Assembly (NCBI RefSeq): GCF_000485595.1
Contig: NW_014577065.1
Coordinates: 433,780-484,950, forward strand
Source: Priapulus caudatus
Taxonomy: Eukaryota; Priapulida; Priapulimorpha; Priapulimorphida; Priapulidae
Length of the DNA: 51,171 bases
Reading direction: 5' to 3'
Positions 45,086 to 51,171 of this stretch are shown here, piece after piece (within the stretch, counting starts at the first letter, position 1; each line of letters starts with the position of its first letter). The position numbers and the translations under genes were made by a program. The notes under the pieces were generated by a model. That model made no database searches. It was not told the DNA's origin and saw nothing but the letters and a program-made list of their open reading frames with translations.

Positions 45086-47369
45086 TCACTGGAACTGCTC
45101 CTGGTCAGGGTCAGCCTCTAAAATGACATATTCCTCGTGGGATACGTCTCCATCCTTCCAACAGCTGTTCTGACATGTGTATATCAGGATGGTGCCAAAC
45201 TCCACAGCCGAGCCTGTATGCAACAGCAATCAGCAACTTCATCATCTAAATGAAAATCATCAAGAGTTCAGCATATGTTTGCTACTTAAACACTGTTGAT
45301 ATTCTTATGCAAAGATTTTAAGAGGGTGGCAGAGGGAGGAATTATGTGGTGTTTGCACTTCCAGTACCTGATTTGACTTCCTGATTGCTGAGCTTCAGGA
45401 TACTAACAAGTGTTGGCATCAGCTGCATTTCGTATTGCCTGGGCGACCCACAACTCTTACAGGGAGGGATGATCTGTTGTTCTTTTTTGATGCACCTAAT
45501 ATGGAGAGGTTTCCCACCAATGCAGTACCTGTCAGCAAATAATTAATTATTAACCTTGTATACGACGTTTCCCTATGCATAACTGTATCCATGTAGAGCT
45601 GGAATTTTTAATGAACATATAACTATACCTGCAATAATATCAATCTATAATATATTGATAATGGAACCAAAAATAATAATAAAAATGAATCACCGTAAGC
45701 ACTGTTGAGGACACGCCTGAATTTTCTTGTGAAAGGACTGGAAGACTTGGTCGCCATGCCTTGCAGAGCCCTTCTCATAACCTTCAGATCCTGCTTTAAC
45801 TTTGCCACATGACCCTGAACTGTGCAAATATTATAATTAGACATATATAGAGACCCATTAAAATAACACGATTATTAATGTGAATATTAACGTATCCGGT
45901 CCCTATTGTTTACGTACGAGTACATATATGAACACATAGTACAGGTTGTAAACTGAAATTCATCTCAAACAAATACTTGGATACAAATCGAATATGGCAC
46001 TATTACTTTGTAGGGTTCTCATGACCAGAAAACGTAAAACATTGAAAGACGAGAAATGACTGGAAACTTCGGTGCAACTAATTGCACTGTATTACATCCA
46101 ACCGTCATGACTGTCAATAAAAAAACTGATATGATGGAATTACCTCGCACTAGCCAATAGTTGCTGAAATTGTTTCCCTTCCTGCTTTTCATATGCGACC
46201 AGCAAGTGTGTGATGTGCGCAGTGTCTGGTTGCACTGGTGTCCCCTCTTCAAATGCACTAATGTAGAATGCCCCGAATCTTACGCCCTCCTCTCGTGTCA
46301 CCACCTCTGCCACTTCTCTCCAGGCGGCATTAGCTGATAGTCGAAGTTCCTCGGCAATCACGTTATCAGTCGTTTCAGCATCAATTTCAGCCGATGACAA
46401 TGATGCAGTATCACTCACTGTCATGGCATGCAATGCATCGAGGACTTCCTGACTAGGTTCTGAGCTGGAACTGCACCGATCACCACTGCCAATGACGTCC
46501 TCGGCTACGGTAGCAGCATTAGGCACGCATCGATTACAGGTCTGCTCGTTAAGCTCACTGCTGCCAGATCCCGTGTCTCCCAAATCATCTTCTTTGGCAA
46601 CCAAATTGTTAGTTGACATGACGCCATCTTCCTCATCTCCCCAATCGTCTTCAGACAGACACCATTGGTCAGCGACAGATGCTTTTGCACTCGTGCTGAC
46701 CGCCTCGACTTCCGTATCAATAGTTTGTGTTCTGATTACTTTCCAGCTGAATAATGTTAATTGAATCGAGCTATGGCCAACTTTCTGTTTGGTACTACTA
46801 CTACTAGCATTCAAAGGTGGAGTACATGTATGAATGAAGCTGAAAAATGCTACATACGTCGAACCATGATTAATGTGAGAAATCTAGTTTGATTGAGAAG
46901 TAGCAATTTTGTGCTATTAGGCAAACGTGGTAAACGGATTTAAAAAGTCACCAGTGCCAAATTTTTTATATTAACTCACTGAATACATAATAACTCCAGT
47001 AGAGGTTTATGATACATAAGATTGAACTGCTTTCTCGATATGCATATGTAGTTCAGCTATGTGTACATATCATCTCATTTGTGAAATAATTTGTACATCA
47101 ACCAGTGTAATCTGCACATGCTCGTTATGCAACGTTCAGGTGACAATTATTTATAATTAAATAAGGAATTTGCTATTGCGTATTGGGTGGCACCATTACC
47201 TATCTCACCTTTCTGACTTATTCCAGCAAGTTGGTGCGATGCAGCAGAATATGTAAAGGGTTCGATGATAGGCCGACCCTCCCAGAGGACAGTATATCTG
47301 TACTGTTAACAGCAGCATTTGACCACAAAACGGACACACTGGGTTGGCAAGAGTATCGCCCATCCATGT
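45086..47369 (-). CDS. PDCD2L: Programmed cell death 2-like (N-terminal exon missing)
   Basis: PDCD2-family proteins are adaptors or chaperones of ribosomal protein uS5 (RPS2) in 40S biogenesis. Five exons (high to low) join in frame: 47209-47369, 46144-46746, 45694-45819, 45368-45528 and 45086-45213, giving 392 residues. Order of signatures: CPFCGQMLLLTVQIYCPL with HRTLYIFCC (N-terminal TYPP module), SWKVIRTQ, an acidic DDWGDEEDG, HITHLLVAYEKQEGKQFQQLL, GDQVFQSFHKKIQACP, CKSCGSPRQYEMQLMPTLV, and the tail VEFGTILIYTCQNSCW. The tail and DDWG linker match PDCD2L better than PDCD2. The first exon, which should encode about 20-30 residues ending near a GGxP motif, was not found upstream of the acceptor at 47370. 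It may lie in 47.4-48.5 kb in a form I could not recognise. Confidence 0.9.
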
Positions 47370-47833
47370 CTGTAATGGAATGATCAGAAGGCAAGATTTT
47401 AGAAGAAAGGCTGAACAACTCAGGCAATTTAAATAAATTTATTGAACAGTAACGATCATGAAACGGTTATATGAATGACTGCACATATTTATTTTGTGCA
47501 CTTCTCAAGCTATTATAGTGGTCGAATATGCAACGAACTACATGTACAGTATAATGCCTATCCATTTTGAGACAAACTTTAAGCAACTCTCAACATGCAT
47601 TTTCCTTGCATCAAACATTGATCAGTTATTTATACATGTATGACTATTTATGATCAGACTTATATACTAATGAGTTTTCTCAGCAACTTCAAGGACACTA
47701 ACAGTATAGGTGCAATATTCAAGACCCTGGGATCCGCAGTGGTCTACAAACAAGATCGTCTAGCTATAGCTAGGGAACAGCAGTGACATGACTGTTGTAT
47801 TTTTTTTAAATTTCATAATAATTAACATCCTAA

Positions 47834-48147
47834 GGCCACAATTAATAAAAATCGTTGTTTGCCTTCACCCGACCCAGGCTGAAATGTTTGGGTAGGTAGG
47901 TAGGTAGGCTTTTTTTGATGGGGGTCTTATTACAAATTCAGCACAGAGTCTATACATGCTCGGGTGTGCTTGTTGAATGTTTGTTTTGCTTGGTACATAT
48001 AATGTATTGCCTACAAATTTATATAATTTACAGTGATACATTTTGTAAAAAAAAATAATGGGCAAGATCAATAAAAAAAATTTGAGTCGGCCCCTTTTTG
48101 GCAGATCGGTCGGGTGAGGGCAAATAAACAATATTTTTATTATGGCC
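47834..48147. mobile_element. Harbinger-like MITE upstream of PDCD2L
   Basis: The ends are inverted: GGCCACAATTAATAAAAATC at the left against GGCCATAATAAAAATA (reverse-complemented) at the right. The pairing extends into TTGTTTGCC and CACCCGACC. Both sides carry TAA (47831-47833 and 48148-48150), the TWA target duplication of PIF/Harbinger elements. A (GGTA)n run lies at about 47891-47906. The 88-codon minus frame inside is not a gene. Confidence 0.8.
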
Positions 48148-48517
48148 TAAGTAATATAGAGAAATACTCATAATACTGAGTTATACCTACGCTTGGTTTT
48201 CATGTGTCAAAAGACGATATAATGTTAGTTGCAGGATATATGCTCTATATGATCTACATATTTCACTAATTCCTAACCAGCAAATAAATAATAATTTGTT
48301 GTGATCTAAATATTCAAGTTTGTAATATCTGACATATATGATATATTAGCATATATATTTTATCTGAATAAAATACTCGGTTTAATGCGAAGACCATCGC
48401 CTATTACTTGTCCCGAGGTAAGCCACACATTTGCTGTACAGCTTATATATATGTCTACAGGTTGCATACAAACACTGGAATTAGCAGATGGCCTTTTGTT
48501 GCAATCGAACCACTTGC

Positions 48518-49180
48518 TCACGTCAGTGTAGCATAAGACAGATCAACATCTAACCCGATGGCTGACCCAATGACACTCAGCCAGGTGGCAACGTAGTTTC
48601 GACTCTTGCCCACCCGTGACATGAAGGCAGCTGTGTGACACGGATGTAGCTGAAAGAAGGGCCTTGCTAACACTGGATGCTCCTGCTGAGTGACGAACGT
48701 CCACTTGTCATGACGTGCTGCCTCCTCTGGCAGGAGATACCACACTTCTTCAAGTGAAAGCAGGCAGCCGTTGGTGCGGCACAGGTTGAAGTATGCGACT
48801 GGGACGCCGTAGCTGGCACTGTACACGACATGATACTCGCAGCTGCACAGCTGGGCAATGTGCTTATTGTCACCGTGTGACCATGTCGTCGTCGTCATTG
48901 CAGAGCAGTTCCCCACACTTTGCTCATCGTCACCTATCTTCCAGCCGATGACCTGCTCATCGCTAGGCAGCATCGTAGTTGTGCTAATGGCAGGAAGGCG
49001 GTAGAGTTTTTGAAACTTCTTGCAGAGATAGCTTTGAGCTGGGTCAGCTGTGCTGGAAATCAACTGCCAACTGTCAGATATGCAGTTAGAATGCTGCTGT
49101 AGTTTCACTACATCCTCCATAAAATTATTCCACGAGATTGATCCTGCCATTTCTACAGTCGAGACGGATTCACTTATCAC
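48518..49180 (-). CDS. ATG10: Autophagy E2-like conjugating enzyme Atg10
   Basis: Atg10 is the E2-like enzyme that passes Atg12 from Atg7 to Atg5 in the cytosol. The product is read from one uninterrupted exon. Family motifs are YHVVYSASYGVPVAYFN, SLEEVWYLLP, VTQQEHPVLARPFFQLHPC and YVATWLSVIGSAIGLDVDLSYA. The cysteine of LHPC corresponds to the catalytic cysteine. The first ATG gives 220 residues; the second, ten codons on (49150), gives MAGSISWNNF and aligns better with the start of the human protein, so it is the likelier initiator. It lies on the same strand as FIS1, 242 bases downstream of its stop. The lack of introns is unusual against ATP6V1C, DNAAF1 and RFC1. Confidence 0.93.
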   Translation of the reverse strand: MISESVSTVEMAGSISWNNFMEDVVKLQQHSNCISDSWQLISSTADPAQSYLCKKFQKLYRLPAISTTTMLPSDEQVIGWKIGDDEQSVGNCSAMTTTTWSHGDNKHIAQLCSCEYHVVYSASYGVPVAYFNLCRTNGCLLSLEEVWYLLPEEAARHDKWTFVTQQEHPVLARPFFQLHPCHTAAFMSRVGKSRNYVATWLSVIGSAIGLDVDLSYATLT

Positions 49181-49422
49181 GAATGTAACAGTCTCGAGAA
49201 ATTCGACAGTATGAAGTTTCTCCAGGGTTCCTGATTCATACCAGGATCATTTACCTTTTTAGTCATCTCCTCTTGACCTACATAATGCAGCAATGAGCTA
49301 TCTTCACAAATACTTCGCCTGCACATTAACACAAAGCTATACTCCCTAGCATGCATACATGTGAAATTGCATTAAACCTTGCATCATGTTCACGCATGTA
49401 ACAAAGATTAGTGTAATTTCAT

Positions 49423-49884
49423 CTATGACTTCTTTGACAGTGCCATTGATAGCGCAATCAAGCCGCCAACAACGCCAAACGCCATTGTCACTCCTCCGAC
49501 CACGGCTGCTCCCTGAATAGCTTCTTTCTTCATCCTTTCCTTGATAACGTGCTCTAAACCCTTTGCTTGCCAATTGGTTGGTTCCACCTCAAGAAGCCCA
49601 TGGACAACTCGTAATGCCTCAGTGTAGTTTTTCAGTCTGGTCTGTGCAACTCCAATGTAGAAAATGTAGTCCCTCTTAGCATCCACATCGCCATGCAAAT
49701 ACAGGTCCTTAAAGAGGTCTATACCTTTTTTCATGTCATTCTGGTATTTGCTTCGTATAAGACACCATGCATAATCAAACTGTGCTTGCTTGTTTACATC
49801 ACCTTGAATTAACTGCTTGGTATATATGGTTTCATATTTTTTTAAGTCCTCGGGAGAAACCACATCATCAACTATATTCTCCAT
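49423..49884 (-). CDS. FIS1: Mitochondrial fission 1 protein
   Basis: Fis1 is a tail-anchored protein of the outer mitochondrial and peroxisomal membranes that takes part in organelle fission and mitophagy. One exon of 153 codons plus stop gives a length close to human (152). Seen: TPR-like helices with QFDYAWCLIRSKYQNDMKKG (residues about 35-54), RDYIFYIGVAQTRLKNYTEAL, and a C-terminal glycine/alanine-rich membrane segment (about 125-148) ending in the basic tail SKKS, as needed for mitochondrial targeting. The start ATG is the only one near the N-terminal conserved block. An intron in the 5' UTR cannot be excluded. Confidence 0.96.
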   Translation of the reverse strand: MENIVDDVVSPEDLKKYETIYTKQLIQGDVNKQAQFDYAWCLIRSKYQNDMKKGIDLFKDLYLHGDVDAKRDYIFYIGVAQTRLKNYTEALRVVHGLLEVEPTNWQAKGLEHVIKERMKKEAIQGAAVVGGVTMAFGVVGGLIALSMALSKKS

Positions 49885-51076
49885 TTGCAGGGTAAAGTTT
49901 TAACTAGATCCGATATTTTTCTCTGCTATCTATCCAGTATCTCCAGTCTTCCTGACTCGCTGATAGATTTCCAGCTGCATCAAAATGGAAAATTAAATAT
50001 AAGTAACGGTTGCAAATTATACTATATAGGGTTCAAGCTGCACTTACGGGTTTGCCTCCAATATGGTTGGTGGCGAAGGTCACATTATCACTGTCTCGTA
50101 GCACTTCATCGCACACACCAAGAAGCACCAAGTCACACATCACTATGTGTGAACTGCGACAACTCACAATTAAGAAAGATGAAAGCAGTTGTTACTGTGA
50201 TAGTCGTACCTCACCTGACTGCCAAATCTGAAAAACAAGTATATATGCGCATTACTTAGGTCAAGCTGAACAAACATAACAATCAATCAGGATGCTGATT
50301 ATGGCCTCCAAGAAAATCCAAAGGCCCTCTTCCAGCTTGCTAAAGAAAAAGGTGACTCACCACGCTCAAACCACAACTGGGAATAGATATCATATTTATC
50401 ATTCAACTACGCACCTACAGTGTTTACTGCAAATGATAATTTGTAACAGCCAGTGACTACCTAGTCCACACACCATTCATCCAACCACCAGCCATCGCAG
50501 TTGGGCAGCAGCACAGATGCTCACCAAATAATTCAAACCACGTTAGTATGGGCGGGTATACATATATGAATATAGTACAGAGAGAAGGGAGGAGAGGGAG
50601 GGAGGGAGAGAGATAGTGTGTGTGCGTGTGCGTGTGCATGCGTGTGTGTGCGTGCATGCAAGAAGAGAGGGGCACAGAGTGAGAAAGGGAATGAAAGCAA
50701 GAGAGAGAGAGAGAGAAAGAGAGCGTGTGTCCGTGTGTGAAAGATAGAGAGAAAGAGAGAGAGACATACAGACACAAAGATGGGAAAGCAAGCATGCATG
50801 CAGGATTGGGAGGGAAGACATCACAGGCACTTGGAACATTTAAATAACACAAGTGCCGCAGAGCGACAGCGCTCATCTCACGTCTACTGCAGTGACTCTG
50901 TGGTGGAGTGGTGGGATTCTAGTAAACCCTGTTAGTCCCAAATGTGTTCACATATGCGCCGAAACAGTGGAAGGCACAGGGATGGTATCAGGAACCTTCT
51001 CGAAGGTATGTTCGTTGGGATCGATATGAAAGTTGCCACGAGATGGCACGCACGTTTAAGTGTTTTAAGATTAAAG
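49885..51076. other. Noncoding DNA upstream of FIS1
   Basis: The FIS1 promoter must lie in its left part. No exon was recognised on either strand. The block 50575-50780 is made of purine-rich and TG/CG microsatellites; the three overlapping minus-strand frames of 88-139 codons there are products of those repeats. Confidence 0.55.
50575..50780. repeat. (GA)n / (TG)n compound microsatellite
   Basis: It runs GGGAGGGAGAGAGA, then TGTGTGTGCG with GCATGC, then a second GA run with AAAGAGAGAG. Alternating TGTGCG and GCATGC stretches are purine-pyrimidine alternating. Confidence 0.9.
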
Positions 51077-51128
51077 ATGGAAGCTCCCATCGTACGTAGT
51101 AGCAACAACTATTTGCAAGACAGAATAG
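51077..51128 (+). CDS. Possible first exon of a gene running off the edge
   Basis: An ATG at 51077 opens MEAPIVRSSNNYLQDRI and is followed after one further base by GTAAGC, a good donor. The frame is also open upstream to 50942. I recognise no family. It is head-to-head with FIS1, a common arrangement, but one short exon is weak support. Confidence 0.2.
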
Positions 51129-51171
51129 GTAAGCACTCATACATTTACCTATGCAAGCCTACAGGCTGAAA

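Noticed and set aside
47671-47757. Minus-strand candidate last exon after an acceptor-like TTTGTAG, ending in VAEKTH and a stop
   Set aside because: No partner exon or family could be found. It does not fit PDCD2L or ATG10, and the text may belong to a dispersed repeat.
47865-48131. 88-codon minus-strand frame starting MFICPHPTDLP
   Set aside because: Lies wholly within the Harbinger-like MITE and includes its terminal repeat.
50457-50876. Three overlapping minus-strand frames of 88-139 codons
   Set aside because: They read through GA and TG microsatellites and consist of S/L/H/T repeats.

Overview
The window is nuclear DNA of an intron-rich animal, probably an early-branching or marine invertebrate; a sponge is my best guess, but the sequence does not prove it. 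The reasons are GT-AG introns in most genes, a motile-cilium assembly gene (DNAAF1), a BEL/Pao LTR retrotransposon (a superfamily known from metazoans), AT-rich introns and intergenic DNA, many small DNA transposons, and (TTAGGG)n tracts inside dispersed elements. Six protein-coding genes are recognised by reading exons against remembered family proteins; no alignment was run. || Layout. 1-2.1 kb: noncoding, with dispersed repeats. 2.1-8.8 kb (+): V-ATPase V1 subunit C, 12 exons, complete. 8.8-12.2 kb: noncoding, with one TTAGGG-bearing MITE. 12.2-20.9 kb (-): DNAAF1/LRRC50, 13 exons, with a TTAGGG MITE and a pogo/Tigger-like MITE in its introns. 20.9-22.3 kb: head-to-head interval between DNAAF1 and RFC1, holding a third MITE of the TTAGGG family, a 111-bp tandem unit with telomere-like arrays and a 10-N gap. 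22.3-43.5 kb (+): RFC1, the large subunit of the clamp loader, 25 exons. Its first coding exon appears to be just the ATG. Intron 1 is about 7.2 kb because a decayed BEL/Pao element (22415-27953, opposite strand) sits in it. 43.5-45.1 kb: convergent noncoding gap with a hAT-like MITE. 45.1-47.4 kb (-): PDCD2L, 5 exons found, N-terminal exon not found. 47.8-48.1 kb: Harbinger-like MITE. 48.5-49.2 kb (-): ATG10, one exon. 49.4-49.9 kb (-): FIS1, one exon. 49.9-51.2 kb: noncoding with microsatellites and a doubtful exon at the edge. || The genes are housekeeping and do not form one pathway: proton pumping, dynein-arm preassembly, replication and repair, 40S biogenesis, and an autophagy/mitochondrial-fission pair. 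|| The most unusual material is in the repeats. Three MITEs share GCNNATAGGGTC-type ends, exact or near-exact 9-bp target duplications, and internal TTAGGG tracts. This gives a transposition route for interstitial telomere-like DNA. Also notable are duplicated acidic exons in RFC1, a GC-AG intron in RFC1, a hexapeptide minisatellite in DNAAF1, and a BEL copy that has lost its integrase core and carries an identical 36-bp triplication in its reverse transcriptase.
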